Source of the DNA: Tsuneonella rigui
Lineage (GTDB): Bacteria; Pseudomonadota; Alphaproteobacteria; Sphingomonadales; Sphingomonadaceae
Direction of reading: 5' to 3'
NCBI RefSeq assembly: GCF_003958625.1
Contig: NZ_RSEL01000005.1
Location: 62,001 to 126,000, forward strand
DNA: 64,000 nucleotides
The notes under the pieces are model-generated. The model made no database searches. It worked only from the letters and a program-made list of their open reading frames with translations, and had not been told where the DNA came from. Each line of letters starts with the position of its first letter. Position 1 is the stretch's first letter. Positions 9,988 through 18,302 of this stretch are shown here, in pieces. The position numbers and the translations under genes are program-made.

Positions 9988-10023
9988 CAAGACCGCTGCC
10001 TTAAACCACTCGGCCACCTGTCC
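9988..10023 (-). repeat. Duplicated 5' half of tRNA-Ser(UGA)
   Basis: 36 bases identical to 9872-9907 of the intact tRNA-Ser: the acceptor 5' strand, D-arm and anticodon 5' strand, breaking off inside the anticodon. Similarity continues on the upstream side (both copies are followed on the plus strand by a CGGCTAGCGC-like segment), so the duplicated unit includes part of the 5' flank, perhaps the promoter. There is no 3' half, so no functional tRNA can be made from it. A relic of unequal recombination between tandem tRNA genes or of an integrated element are both possible. Confidence 0.85.
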
Positions 10024-10096
10024 GGCGAGTGGCTCGGCTAGCGCGACGAATTGCACCTGTCACGAACCGTTTGCGGTTTGCCCCGTTGATAGCGGT

Positions 10097-11131
10097 ATGC
10101 GACAACGCCTCATGCGCCTGACACTGCTTGCTATTCTCGCCTCGCTTGCCGCCGCCTGCACTTCCGCCCCTTCGGTGGCGCAGGACATGTCGTTCAACTC
10201 CTATCTGCAAGTGCTGATCGCCCGTGCCCGCGCCGAGGGCGTGAGCGAGGCGACGATCCAGCGGATGACCTACGACCTGACCCCTAACCAGCGGGTCATC
10301 GAACTCGATCGTGCACAGCCCGGGACGCCATCGAGCAGCGGGAGCTTCTCACCGATCCAGCGCTATCTCGACCAGCACGTCGATGCCGCGCGGATCGGCG
10401 GTGGCAGGCGCAACTACCAGGCTTTGGGGTCACTCGCCGGCCAAATCGAGGCGCGTTACGGCGTTCCGGCGCCGATCGTGATCGCGATCTGGGGGCACGA
10501 GACCAATTACGGCAGCTACACCGGTGACTTCGATCTCGCGCGCAGCCTGGCGACGCTGGCGTGGGAAGGGCGCCGGCGCGAGCTGTTCGCAACCGAGTTC
10601 GTCGACCTGCTCAAGATCGCCGATCTTGGTGTCCAGCGTAGCACGTTGAAGGGAAGTTGGGCTGGTGCGTTCGGCTATCCGCAATTCCTGCCAAGCATCT
10701 ACCTGCGTCTCGCCCAGGACGGCGACGGGGACGGTCACCGCGACATCTGGAACAGCCGCGCGGACACGCTCGCCTCGATCGCGAACTATTTCCGTGATGC
10801 CGGCTGGCGGCGTGGACAGCCTTGGGGCGTGCAGGCAACGGTCCCGCCCGGCTTCAACTGGAGCGCGCTCCGCTCCGAGATGAACGCGCCGGTCTGCCCC
10901 CGAGTGCATGAGCGGCATGGGCAATGGCGCACCGTCCGCGAGTGGCGCGCACTCGGTGTGCAGCCGCAGGTTTACCTTGCTGATGATACGATGACCGCCC
11001 TGTTCCAGCCCGACGGGGCGGGCACGCGGGCTTGGCTCTTAACCGCAAATTATAGGGTCATCCTCGAATATAACTGCTCGAACTACTATGCGATGAGCGT
11101 GGGGTTGCTTGCAGATGAGATTGCCCGCTGA
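10097..11131 (+). CDS. Lytic murein transglycosylase, MltB family (GH103)
   Basis: Cleaves the MurNAc-GlcNAc bond of peptidoglycan with formation of 1,6-anhydroMurNAc. I take ATG 10097 (MRQRLMRLTLLAILASL), which gives a clean export signal ending SLAAAC, a likely but imperfect lipobox; upstream in-frame codons run into the tRNA-half repeat. 344 residues. The catalytic Glu135 lies in IWGHETNYGSYTG, and the family segments SWAGAFGYPQFLPS and DGDGDGHRDIWN are present. The SLT_2 fold spans about residues 30-330, with no peptidoglycan-binding domain at the C-terminus. The next gene overlaps its 3' end by 17 bases. Confidence 0.93.
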   Translation: MRQRLMRLTLLAILASLAAACTSAPSVAQDMSFNSYLQVLIARARAEGVSEATIQRMTYDLTPNQRVIELDRAQPGTPSSSGSFSPIQRYLDQHVDAARIGGGRRNYQALGSLAGQIEARYGVPAPIVIAIWGHETNYGSYTGDFDLARSLATLAWEGRRRELFATEFVDLLKIADLGVQRSTLKGSWAGAFGYPQFLPSIYLRLAQDGDGDGHRDIWNSRADTLASIANYFRDAGWRRGQPWGVQATVPPGFNWSALRSEMNAPVCPRVHERHGQWRTVREWRALGVQPQVYLADDTMTALFQPDGAGTRAWLLTANYRVILEYNCSNYYAMSVGLLADEIAR

Positions 11132-12191
11132 CGCCGAAAAACGGCTACTCGCACCGCTGATTGGCGTTGTCCTGACCGCCGGCCTTGCCGGGTGCGGGAT
11201 GATCGGCGGTGGCGATCGCCTGGCAACCACCGAAGGCACACCCGTCGCGGCGGCACTCGGCCCGGCGGCGGATTATCCGATCGTGTTGGGCGACCCCTTT
11301 ACGGCCGACGGCGAGCTGTTCACGCCCGCGGACACGCTGAACTACGATTCAGTCGGTTTTGCAGGCTTGGATGACGGCGCGGGTGTGACGATCGCCCATC
11401 GCACCTTGCCGCTCCCGAGCTATGCCGAGGTTACCTCTCTGGATACCGGCAAGACCGTCCTCGTGCGGGTTGAACGGCGCGGGCCGATGGCCGGCAAGAA
11501 CCTTGTGTCGCTGTCGGCGGCTGCCGCCGCACAGTTGGGCGTCGGCGAGGGTGCTGCGATCCGGCTGCGGCGGGTCAATCCGACCGAGCCTGAGCGCGCT
11601 GAGCTGCGCGCGGGCCGCTCGGCGCCCGACCGGATCGAGACGCCGAAGTCGCTCGTTGAGGTCTTGCGGCGCAAACTACCTGCCAGCGGTGCCGCAAGCT
11701 TGCGCGCACCTGCGCCGGTGCAAGCCGCCGCGTCGGTTCGCGCGACACCCGCGCCTGCCGCTCCTGTAGTGCCTGCGATCGCTGCTTCGGGACCGCCGGC
11801 GGCGGTCTCCGCTTATCCGTTGCCGCTGCTCTCAGGCCCGGCTCCTGTGGCGCGTCCTGTCGTGGTTGCCCGCGCAGAGACTGCCGCGGTCACGCCGATC
11901 AACCCAATTAAGGCCGCTGCGCCTGGGGTTGCGGTCAAGCCCACGCCCAAACCGGCTCCGCACGTCGACGCACCCGCAGCAAAAGGCGATTTCGTCGTGC
12001 AGGCAGGGACGTTCGCGAGCCGCGCGAACGCACAAGCTCTCGCCAAGATACTCGGCGGTCACGTAAGCCGCGCTGGCGCGCTGTTCCGCGTCCGGACCGG
12101 TCCGTTCGCCACCCGGGGACAGGCCGAGGCCGCCCTCGCCAAGGTGCGAGCCGCCGGTTATAGCGACGCGCGAGTCTATACCGCAGGTTGA
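11115..12191 (+). CDS. RlpA-like lipoprotein with C-terminal SPOR domain
   Basis: 358 residues from ATG 11115. A lipoprotein signal with lipobox LAGC places Cys27 at the membrane anchor. Residues about 75-150 form an RlpA-like double-psi beta-barrel (AHRTLPLPSYAEVTSLDTG). The middle (about 165-285) is Ala/Pro-rich and disordered, and residues about 290-358 form a SPOR domain (GDFVVQAGTFASRANAQALAK) that binds denuded septal glycan. RlpA proteins are septal lytic transglycosylases. Here the usual NDRGP end of the active-site strand reads V119-ERRGP, so the catalytic aspartate I expect is not visible and activity is doubtful. Lies between two other murein enzymes. Confidence 0.85.
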   Translation: MRLPADAEKRLLAPLIGVVLTAGLAGCGMIGGGDRLATTEGTPVAAALGPAADYPIVLGDPFTADGELFTPADTLNYDSVGFAGLDDGAGVTIAHRTLPLPSYAEVTSLDTGKTVLVRVERRGPMAGKNLVSLSAAAAAQLGVGEGAAIRLRRVNPTEPERAELRAGRSAPDRIETPKSLVEVLRRKLPASGAASLRAPAPVQAAASVRATPAPAAPVVPAIAASGPPAAVSAYPLPLLSGPAPVARPVVVARAETAAVTPINPIKAAAPGVAVKPTPKPAPHVDAPAAKGDFVVQAGTFASRANAQALAKILGGHVSRAGALFRVRTGPFATRGQAEAALAKVRAAGYSDARVYTAG

Positions 12192-12226
12192 ACCGCCGGG
12201 CGCTCCGCCAGGCGGCGGGAGCGCAC

Positions 12227-13393
12227 TTGATCCATCGTACGAAGTTCTTGCTCGCGGCGCCGGCGCTGCTGGTGAGCACCCTCGCCGCCAGCGCCGACGC
12301 GCCGACCCCCTATCCCACGTTCGCGCCGCCTCCGCCCGAAGTTCCGATCGCGCTGCTGGTCGATCTGTCGAGCGGCCAGACGCTCTATTTGCGCGAGCCC
12401 GACCGGCGCTTCATGCCCGCCTCGATCACCAAGGTGATGACCGCGTTCACGGCGTTCGAGCTGATCGATGCGGGCAAGATCTCCCCCGACCAACTGGTCC
12501 TCAATGATCCCGAACTGTGGACCGACTGGCATGGGGTCGGCTCGACGATGTTCCTCGAGCTCAACCAGCGGGTTAGCGTGGACGCGCTGCTCCATGGTGT
12601 GACCACGGTGTCCGCCAACGATGGCGCCGCGGCGTTGGGCAAAGGGATCGCGGGTTCTCTGCCGAAGTGGACGGAGATGATGAACGCCAAGGCGCGTGAG
12701 ATCGGCATGCGCGACAGTCATTTCGGGACGCCCAATGGCTGGATGGACGAAGGGCGCACGTTCGTTACCGCGCGCGATCTGGCGACGCTCGCCTCGGCGA
12801 TGATCACCCGGCACCCGGACCTGTATGCGCGCTACTTCGGCAAGCGGCTGTTGAGCTTTAACGGGTTCCAGCAGCGCAACCATGATCCGGTGACCGGAGT
12901 CGTCGAGGGTGCGGACGGGATCAAGACCGGCTTCACGAACCAGGCGGGTTACGGCTTCCTCGGTAGTGCCTCGCGTAACGGGCGGCGCCTGGTGATGGTG
13001 ATCGGTGGCGCACCCTCGTCGCGCATTCAGCACCAGGCAAGCCGGGAGTTCCTGGAATGGGGATTCCAGGCGTTTGCTGGCGCCCCGCTTTTCGCGCGCG
13101 ATGCGCCGATCGGTGAAGCAGAAGTGCAGGGCGGGGCCAGCCGGACGGTCGCGCTCGCAGCGCCGATTGCGGTTGGCTACGACCTGCCGGTGGGGCAGAC
13201 CGGCAAGGTGACGCTCTCGATCCACTACGAAGGTCCGCTGCGCGCCCCGATTGCCAAGGGCGAGCAAGTGGCGGAGCTTGAGATTTCCGTCGAAGGCATG
13301 CGGCCGTCGCGCGTGCCGCTGGCCGCGGCCGCCGACGTGCCGGTGGCGAACTGGTATCAGCGGCTGATCAACGGCGTCGCCGGGATTTTCTGA
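12227..13393 (+). CDS. D-alanyl-D-alanine carboxypeptidase (PBP5/6, DacC/DacF type)
   Basis: Removes the terminal D-Ala from peptidoglycan pentapeptides in the periplasm. The three penicillin-binding motifs are present: SITK (in FMPASITKVM), SAN (TTVSANDGAAAL) and KTG (ADGIKTGFTNQAG). A PBP5_C-like beta domain and C-terminal amphipathic anchor (ANWYQRLINGVAGIF) follow. The start is uncertain: TTG 12227 has GGGAG at good spacing and leads into the signal peptide IHRTKFLLAAPALLVSTLA. TTG 12188 overlaps the upstream stop but has only GCAGG three bases away. 388 residues with the chosen start. Part of the long plus-strand run. Confidence 0.93.
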   Translation: MIHRTKFLLAAPALLVSTLAASADAPTPYPTFAPPPPEVPIALLVDLSSGQTLYLREPDRRFMPASITKVMTAFTAFELIDAGKISPDQLVLNDPELWTDWHGVGSTMFLELNQRVSVDALLHGVTTVSANDGAAALGKGIAGSLPKWTEMMNAKAREIGMRDSHFGTPNGWMDEGRTFVTARDLATLASAMITRHPDLYARYFGKRLLSFNGFQQRNHDPVTGVVEGADGIKTGFTNQAGYGFLGSASRNGRRLVMVIGGAPSSRIQHQASREFLEWGFQAFAGAPLFARDAPIGEAEVQGGASRTVALAAPIAVGYDLPVGQTGKVTLSIHYEGPLRAPIAKGEQVAELEISVEGMRPSRVPLAAAADVPVANWYQRLINGVAGIF

Positions 13394-14028
13394 TGGCGCG
13401 GGGTCGGTTCATCGCGTTCGAAGGCGGGGAGGGGAGCGGCAAGTCTACCCAGGCACGCCTCCTCGCCGACGCCCTTGCCGCGCGGGGATTTGCAATTGAA
13501 CTCACCCGTGAGCCGGGTGGGACGCCGGGCGCCGAAGCGATCCGCGGCCTGCTACTCGATCCGCCGGGAGAGGGATGGGGCGCGCAAGCCGAGGCGCTGT
13601 TGTTCGCCGCCGCGCGCGCGGATCATGTCGCGAGACGGATCCGGCCCGCGCTCGATGCAGGGCGCTGGGTGGTGTGCGATCGCTTCGTTGATTCGAGCCG
13701 CGCGTATCAGGGAGGCGCCGGCGGGGTGGGGGACAACGCTGTGCGCGCGCTCCATGCCATCGGCAGCGGCGGACTGCGACCGGACCTAACGCTGCTGATC
13801 GCGATCGATCCTGGGCTCGCTGCCGAGCGGCTAGAGGTGCGTGATGGTGGAGCTGCCGATGCGATTGGGGGGCGAGGGCAGAGCTATCACGGCAAGGTCG
13901 CCGAGGCCTTCGCGCGCTTCGCCGAAGACGAGTCCGCGAGCATCGTCACTATCGATGGCAGCGGCTCGCCGGACGAGGTTCACACGCGGGTTCTTGAGGC
14001 GCTCGCGCCGCTGATCGGCAGCGTATGA
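13393..14028 (+). CDS. tmk: Thymidylate kinase
   Basis: Phosphorylates dTMP to dTDP. 211 residues with P-loop FEGGEGSGKST (about residues 9-19), the dTMP-binding TREPGGTPGAEAIR, and the DRF motif in WVVCDRFVDSSRAYQGG. Start ATG 13393 shares one base with the stop of the carboxypeptidase gene (TGATG), and the stop overlaps holB as ATGA. The tmk-holB-metG-tatD order is a widely conserved bacterial arrangement. Confidence 0.97.
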   Translation: MARGRFIAFEGGEGSGKSTQARLLADALAARGFAIELTREPGGTPGAEAIRGLLLDPPGEGWGAQAEALLFAAARADHVARRIRPALDAGRWVVCDRFVDSSRAYQGGAGGVGDNAVRALHAIGSGGLRPDLTLLIAIDPGLAAERLEVRDGGAADAIGGRGQSYHGKVAEAFARFAEDESASIVTIDGSGSPDEVHTRVLEALAPLIGSV

Positions 14029-14987
14029 CGCTCCTCGGTCACAACGACGCATGGCGCGAATGGCGCGAGGCTATGGCTGGCGCACGGATGCACCATGCCT
14101 GGCTGCTCGCTGGCAAGAAAGGCCTCGGCAAGTCTGCCTTCGCGCTGGCGGCCGCGCGGGAACTGGTCGCTGAAGCCGGCGTGCCGCAACCCGATGGGCC
14201 GCATCCCGATGTGATCGTCCTCACGCACCTTCCCAAGGACGACAAGGAAGAGAAGAAGCGCGAGGCGGGCCAGGATTACGAACTCGCGCGGAACATCAAG
14301 GTCAGCCAGGTGCGCGAGATGCAGCGCCGGCTTGCGACCCGTCCGACGCTGGGAAGCCGCCGTGCGATCGTGATCGACCCGGCCGACGACCTCGAAACTT
14401 CGGCCTCCAACGCGCTGCTGAAGTCGCTCGAGGAGCCGCCGGCGGGGACGTTTTTCCTGCTGGTAGCGCATCGATCTGCGCGTCTGCTGCCGACGATCCG
14501 CTCACGGTGCCGGGTCTTGCGGTTCGCGCCGCTGCCAGACGAAGCGGTCGCATGTCTGATCGCCGAGCAAGCGCCCGAAGCGGACGGCGCGACCCGCCAG
14601 GCAGCCGTTACGGCGGCGGCGGGTTCACCAGGGGCAGCGCTCGATTTCGTGGCGCAGGGCCTCGGCCCGCTCGACACGCTGATGCGGCGGATCGTCGCCG
14701 AGGGGGATCCACAGTTCACCTTGCGCGGCAAGCTGGCGGAAGAGATCGGCGCCCGGCCGGACCGCGCGCGGATCGCCGCAACGCTCGATCTGGCGCGCGC
14801 AAACCTCGCACAAATGGTTCAACATGCCCCGAAGGACCGGCTTCCAGCGATCGTCGAGGCGCATGCCGATCTGGTGCGGCTGACTGCCCAGGCGCCGACC
14901 TACAACTTCGATCCCGCGCTGCTGGTAATGCAAATCGGCGGGTTGCTCGCTTCGGCCGCCGCCGCTAGCCAGCGCGCCGATGCCTGA
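14025..14987 (+). CDS. holB: DNA polymerase III delta' subunit
   Basis: Clamp-loader subunit of the replicase. 320 residues. The N-terminus (HHAWLLAGKKGLGKSAFALA) has a P-loop-like segment, followed by the AAA+ core with SNALLKSLEEPPAGTFFLLVAHRSARLLPTIRSRC, the typical SRC-containing sensor-1 segment of delta' and gamma/tau. The zinc-binding cysteines of many delta' proteins are not visible between residues 45 and 80. It overlaps tmk by four bases and metG by eight, so translation is tightly coupled. Confidence 0.95.
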   Translation: MTLLGHNDAWREWREAMAGARMHHAWLLAGKKGLGKSAFALAAARELVAEAGVPQPDGPHPDVIVLTHLPKDDKEEKKREAGQDYELARNIKVSQVREMQRRLATRPTLGSRRAIVIDPADDLETSASNALLKSLEEPPAGTFFLLVAHRSARLLPTIRSRCRVLRFAPLPDEAVACLIAEQAPEADGATRQAAVTAAAGSPGAALDFVAQGLGPLDTLMRRIVAEGDPQFTLRGKLAEEIGARPDRARIAATLDLARANLAQMVQHAPKDRLPAIVEAHADLVRLTAQAPTYNFDPALLVMQIGGLLASAAAASQRADA

Positions 14988-16542
14988 GCCCTACTACCTC
15001 ACCACCGCGATCAGCTATCCCAACGGCAAGCCGCACATCGGCCACGCCTATGAGGCGATCGCGGCAGACGTCATCGCCCGCTTCAAGAAGGCGCAGGGGT
15101 TTGACGTGCGGCTCGTCACCGGGACCGACGAGCACGGGCTGAAGATGGACAAGACCGCGCGCGAATCGGGGCGCGACACGCTCGAGTTCGCGAGCGAGAT
15201 GTCGAGTTATTTCCGTGATATGTGCGCGACTCTTCACATCGATTACAGCGCCTTCCGGCGGACCACCGAGGCACAGCACCACGCCGCCAGTGTGGCGATC
15301 TGGGAGGCGATGGCGGCGGCTGGCGATCTTTATCTCGATCGATACGAAGGCTGGTATTCGATCCGCGACGAGGCGTTCTACGACGAGAGCGAACTGGTCG
15401 AGGGCGAGGGCGGGAAGAAGCTCTCTCCTCAGGGTACCGCGGTCGAATGGAATGTCGAGGAAAGCTGGTTCTTCCGGCTTTCGAAGTATCGCGACTATCT
15501 GATTGAATTGAACGAATCTCCCGGCTTCCTCGAACCCGAGAGCCGGCGGAATGAGGTGCTCGCGTTCCTCAAGGGACAAGAACTGCGCGACCTTTCAGTT
15601 TCGCGCACCAGCTTCGACTGGGGCGTGCCGGTGCCGGGCAGCCCGGGGCACGTCATGTACGTGTGGGTCGATGCATTGACGACCTACCTCACCGGTATCG
15701 GTTTTCCGGAGCGGGAAGGGGAGTTCGATCGCTTCTGGCCTGCCGACTTGCACTTGATCGGCAAGGACATCGTCCGCTTCCATACGGTGTATTGGCCGGC
15801 GTTCCTCAAAAGCGCGGGACTGCCCGCGCCCAAGTCGGTATTCGGGCACGGCTTCCTGCTCCACCGGGGCGAGAAGATGTCGAAGTCGCTCGGCAATGTG
15901 GTCGATCCGCTGGAACTGGCGGAGCGGTTCGGGGTCGATCAACTGCGTTATTTCCTGCTCGCCGAAGTGCCGTTCGGCAAGGACGGCGGCTTTTCGTCCG
16001 AGGCGATCGTGACGCGCTGCAACGCCGAGCTCGCCAACAGCTTCGGCAACCTGGCGCAGCGGGTGCTGTCGATGATCTTCAAGAACCTCGAAGGCGAGCT
16101 CACGCCATACGCGCGCGCGGATGTCGATGAAGCGCTTCATTCGGCGGTGAACAGCGCTGGAACAGGCGACCTGACAGCCGCGTTCGAGGCGCTCGATTTC
16201 TCGGTCGGGATCGAGGCGTGGATGCGCGCGGTGTTCGCGTGCAACCAGTATGTCGACGAGCAGGCGCCTTGGACCTTGCGCAAGACCGATTCCGAGCGGA
16301 TGCGGGCGGTGCTGCTGACGTTGTTCGAGGCGGTGCGTAACCTGGCGATTGCGATCCGTCCGGTGGTGCCGACTTCGGCCGACCGCCTGCTCGACCAGAT
16401 GGGCATCCCGGCGGACGAGCGGGACTATGCCGCTTTGGCGGATGCCGGGTGGTACGAGCGCCTGGTTGCCTCGGGCTTCCGCCTGTCGCAGCCGGTGGGC
16501 GTGTTCCCGCGGCTCGAGTTGCCGGACGAGGATGGCGCGTGA
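14980..16542 (+). CDS. metG: Methionyl-tRNA synthetase
   Basis: Charges tRNA-Met. 520 residues with the class I motifs P18-HIGH (ISYPNGKPHIGHAYEA) and GEKMSKSLGN. The connective-peptide region (about residues 115-175) shows no CxxC pairs, so this is a zinc-free form. No C-terminal EMAP/Trbp111 tRNA-binding domain follows the anticodon-binding domain, which is common in alphaproteobacteria. Start ATG 14980 lies inside the end of holB. The stop TGA overlaps the GTG of the TatD gene. Confidence 0.98.
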   Translation: MPEPYYLTTAISYPNGKPHIGHAYEAIAADVIARFKKAQGFDVRLVTGTDEHGLKMDKTARESGRDTLEFASEMSSYFRDMCATLHIDYSAFRRTTEAQHHAASVAIWEAMAAAGDLYLDRYEGWYSIRDEAFYDESELVEGEGGKKLSPQGTAVEWNVEESWFFRLSKYRDYLIELNESPGFLEPESRRNEVLAFLKGQELRDLSVSRTSFDWGVPVPGSPGHVMYVWVDALTTYLTGIGFPEREGEFDRFWPADLHLIGKDIVRFHTVYWPAFLKSAGLPAPKSVFGHGFLLHRGEKMSKSLGNVVDPLELAERFGVDQLRYFLLAEVPFGKDGGFSSEAIVTRCNAELANSFGNLAQRVLSMIFKNLEGELTPYARADVDEALHSAVNSAGTGDLTAAFEALDFSVGIEAWMRAVFACNQYVDEQAPWTLRKTDSERMRAVLLTLFEAVRNLAIAIRPVVPTSADRLLDQMGIPADERDYAALADAGWYERLVASGFRLSQPVGVFPRLELPDEDGA

Positions 16543-17315
16543 GGCTAATCGACAGCCACTGTCACCTCGAATACGAGCGCCTGGTCGAAGACCAGCCTGC
16601 CGTCCTCCAGCGCGCCCGCGATGCCGGGGTCACCGGCATGCTGAACATCTCGACCCGGCGGAGCGAGTGGGACCGGGTGATCGCCACAGCCGAACGCGAG
16701 CCCGACGTGTGGGCGAGCGTGGGCATCCATCCGCATGAGGCCGATGCCCACGCGGACCTTGGCCGCGAGGCGCTGTTTGTTGCGGCTGGACACCCCAAGG
16801 TAATCGGCATCGGCGAGACCGGGCTCGACTACTACTACGACAAGTCCGACCGCGCGGTGCAGCGTGACCTGTTCCGCGTGCACATCGGCGTGGCGCGCGA
16901 AACCGGGCTACCGATCATCATCCATACCCGCGATGCGGAGGACGATACCGCTGCGATCCTGGCCGATGAAATGGAGCAGGGGGCCTTCCCCGCGCTCATC
17001 CACTGCTTCACCGCCTCGGCCGATTTCGCGCGCAAGGTGCTGGATCTCGGCGTGACGATTTCGCTGTCGGGGATCGTCACTTTCAAGAACGCGACCGAAC
17101 TACAGGCGGTGGCGAAGGACGTACCGTCCGATCGCCTGCTGGTCGAGACCGACAGCCCCTTCCTCGCCCCCGTGCCGCACCGCGGCAAGCCGTGCGAGCC
17201 GGCGTTCGTGCGCGACACCGCGGCGTTCGTCGCCAACCTGCGCGGTGTCGAGACTGAAGAGCTCGCGGAAACAACATCCGCCAACTTCTTCGCGTTGTTC
17301 GGAAAAGCTGCGTGA
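16539..17315 (+). CDS. TatD-family metal-dependent hydrolase (YcfH-like)
   Basis: 258 residues from GTG 16539, which overlaps the metG stop (GTGA); an in-frame start 90 bases upstream lies wholly inside metG and is unlikely. The TIM-barrel metal ligands are visible: DSHCHLE at the N-terminus, GIGETGLDYYY, PIIIHTRDAEDD, ALIHCFTAS and VETDSPFLAPVPHRGKPCEP. TatD proteins are Mg/Mn-dependent DNases, some with 3'-5' exonuclease or D-aminoacyl-tRNA deacylase activity. Follows metG as in many bacteria. Confidence 0.95.
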   Translation: MRLIDSHCHLEYERLVEDQPAVLQRARDAGVTGMLNISTRRSEWDRVIATAEREPDVWASVGIHPHEADAHADLGREALFVAAGHPKVIGIGETGLDYYYDKSDRAVQRDLFRVHIGVARETGLPIIIHTRDAEDDTAAILADEMEQGAFPALIHCFTASADFARKVLDLGVTISLSGIVTFKNATELQAVAKDVPSDRLLVETDSPFLAPVPHRGKPCEPAFVRDTAAFVANLRGVETEELAETTSANFFALFGKAA

Positions 17316-18079
17316 AGCTGATCATGCTCGGGTCGGGTACCTCGACCGGGGTGCCGCGGATCGGCGACGATTGGGGCGAGTGTGATCCGGCGGAACCGAG
17401 GAACCGCCGGACGCGCGTATCGATCATCGTCGAAAGCCGCGAAGGCAAGCGCCTGCTGGTCGATACCTCGCCGGATCTGCGCCAGCAGCTGCTCGCCAAC
17501 CGCATCGGCAGCGTGGACGGCGTGTTCTGGACACACGATCACGCCGATCATTGCCACGGCATCGATGACCTTCGGGTGATGCGCTACGATCGCTCGGGTC
17601 CGTTGCCGGGGTTCGCCGGCGAAGAGACCGCGCGCCGGCTACGCGCGCGCTTCAGCTATGTGTTCGCGGGCGAGCACGGATATCCGACCATCTGCGAACT
17701 CAGCACGCTGGAGCGGCTGCGGATTTTCGCCGGGTTCGGCATCGGCCACTGCCTGATGCCGCATGGACCCGCGCGTTCGACGGGATTCCGATTCGATGCA
17801 GACGGAAAATCAATCGGTTACGCGACGGACTTCAGTGAAATCGTGCCGGCCATGGTCGAGCTGTTCAAAGGAGTCGACCTGTTAGTCTGCGATTGCCTTC
17901 GCCGCCGGCCACATCCGACACATGCGCATCTCGAGATGGCGCTCGATCTCGCCAAGCGCTGCGGCGTGCGGCGCATGGTGCTGACGCATCTCGACAAGAG
18001 CATGAATTACGCGACGCTCAGCGCGGAGCTGCCGGCGGGCGTCGAGGCCGGCTACGACGGCCTGGAGATCGTGCTGTGA
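17312..18079 (+). CDS. PhnP-like metallo-beta-lactamase-fold hydrolase
   Basis: 255 residues. Starts with GTG overlapping the TatD stop. The N-terminus VKLIMLGSGTSTGVPRIG and the zinc motif THDHADHCHGIDDLR are those of the PhnP/RNase Z-like phosphodiesterase branch. Further ligands are in GYATDFSE, VCDCLRRRPHPTHAH and MVLTHLDKSMNYATL. PhnP itself opens a cyclic ribose phosphate in phosphonate breakdown, but no phn genes lie here, so a general cyclic phosphodiester hydrolase is the safer call. The tatD-PhnP-like pair is a conserved neighbourhood. Confidence 0.9.
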   Translation: MKLIMLGSGTSTGVPRIGDDWGECDPAEPRNRRTRVSIIVESREGKRLLVDTSPDLRQQLLANRIGSVDGVFWTHDHADHCHGIDDLRVMRYDRSGPLPGFAGEETARRLRARFSYVFAGEHGYPTICELSTLERLRIFAGFGIGHCLMPHGPARSTGFRFDADGKSIGYATDFSEIVPAMVELFKGVDLLVCDCLRRRPHPTHAHLEMALDLAKRCGVRRMVLTHLDKSMNYATLSAELPAGVEAGYDGLEIVL

Positions 18080-18246
18080 ATGAATTCACGGCGGTGCACA
18101 TCGTAGCGTTGATCGGCTGCCTGATCCTGGCCGGCAGCGCATTTGCGTCATATCGATTGGGCTGGAAGGAAAACATCCGTCTCGCGCTGACGTGGGTCGG
18201 CATTTTCGTCGCGGTCTCGTTAGTGTTTTCGCTGGCGACGGGGTGA
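18076..18246 (+). CDS. Very small membrane protein (56 aa)
   Basis: Starts at GTG 18076 overlapping the preceding stop (GTGA) and ends at TGA 18246. The product begins VNEFTAVHIVALIGCLILAG. Two hydrophobic helices (about residues 7-25 and 36-54) are separated by YRLGWKENIRLA, so both ends probably face the same side. The four-base overlap repeated through this operon, the even codon usage and a clear two-helix hairpin make it a credible gene despite its size. Family and function unknown. Confidence 0.75.
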   Translation: MNEFTAVHIVALIGCLILAGSAFASYRLGWKENIRLALTWVGIFVAVSLVFSLATG

Positions 18247-18279
18247 GTGGCTCCGCTACCGCGCTAGATACTACTTTAC

Positions 18280-18293
18280 ATAATATATATTAT
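18280..18293. promoter_or_regulatory. AT-only palindrome in front of mazG
   Basis: A perfect 14-base palindrome, ATAATATATATTAT, centred about 17 bases before the mazG start, within roughly 35 bases that are strongly AT-rich (18268-18303) in an otherwise GC-rich genome. The segment TAATAT could be a -10 element, with the palindrome as operator. It marks the only likely promoter between the long upstream operon and mazG. No clear -35 box. Confidence 0.5.
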
Positions 18294-18302
18294 CATCCTG
18301 AT

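Noticed and set aside
9941-10096. N-terminal extension of the MltB gene back to 9941
   Set aside because: It would translate the tRNA-half repeat and bury the signal peptide; ATG 10097 gives a clean export signal.
13928-16130. Long open frames on the opposite strand and in other frames of metG, gyrA, pyrG and similar genes
   Set aside because: They are expected from the high-GC codon pattern, have skewed composition (Arg/Pro/Ala runs) and show no family motifs.
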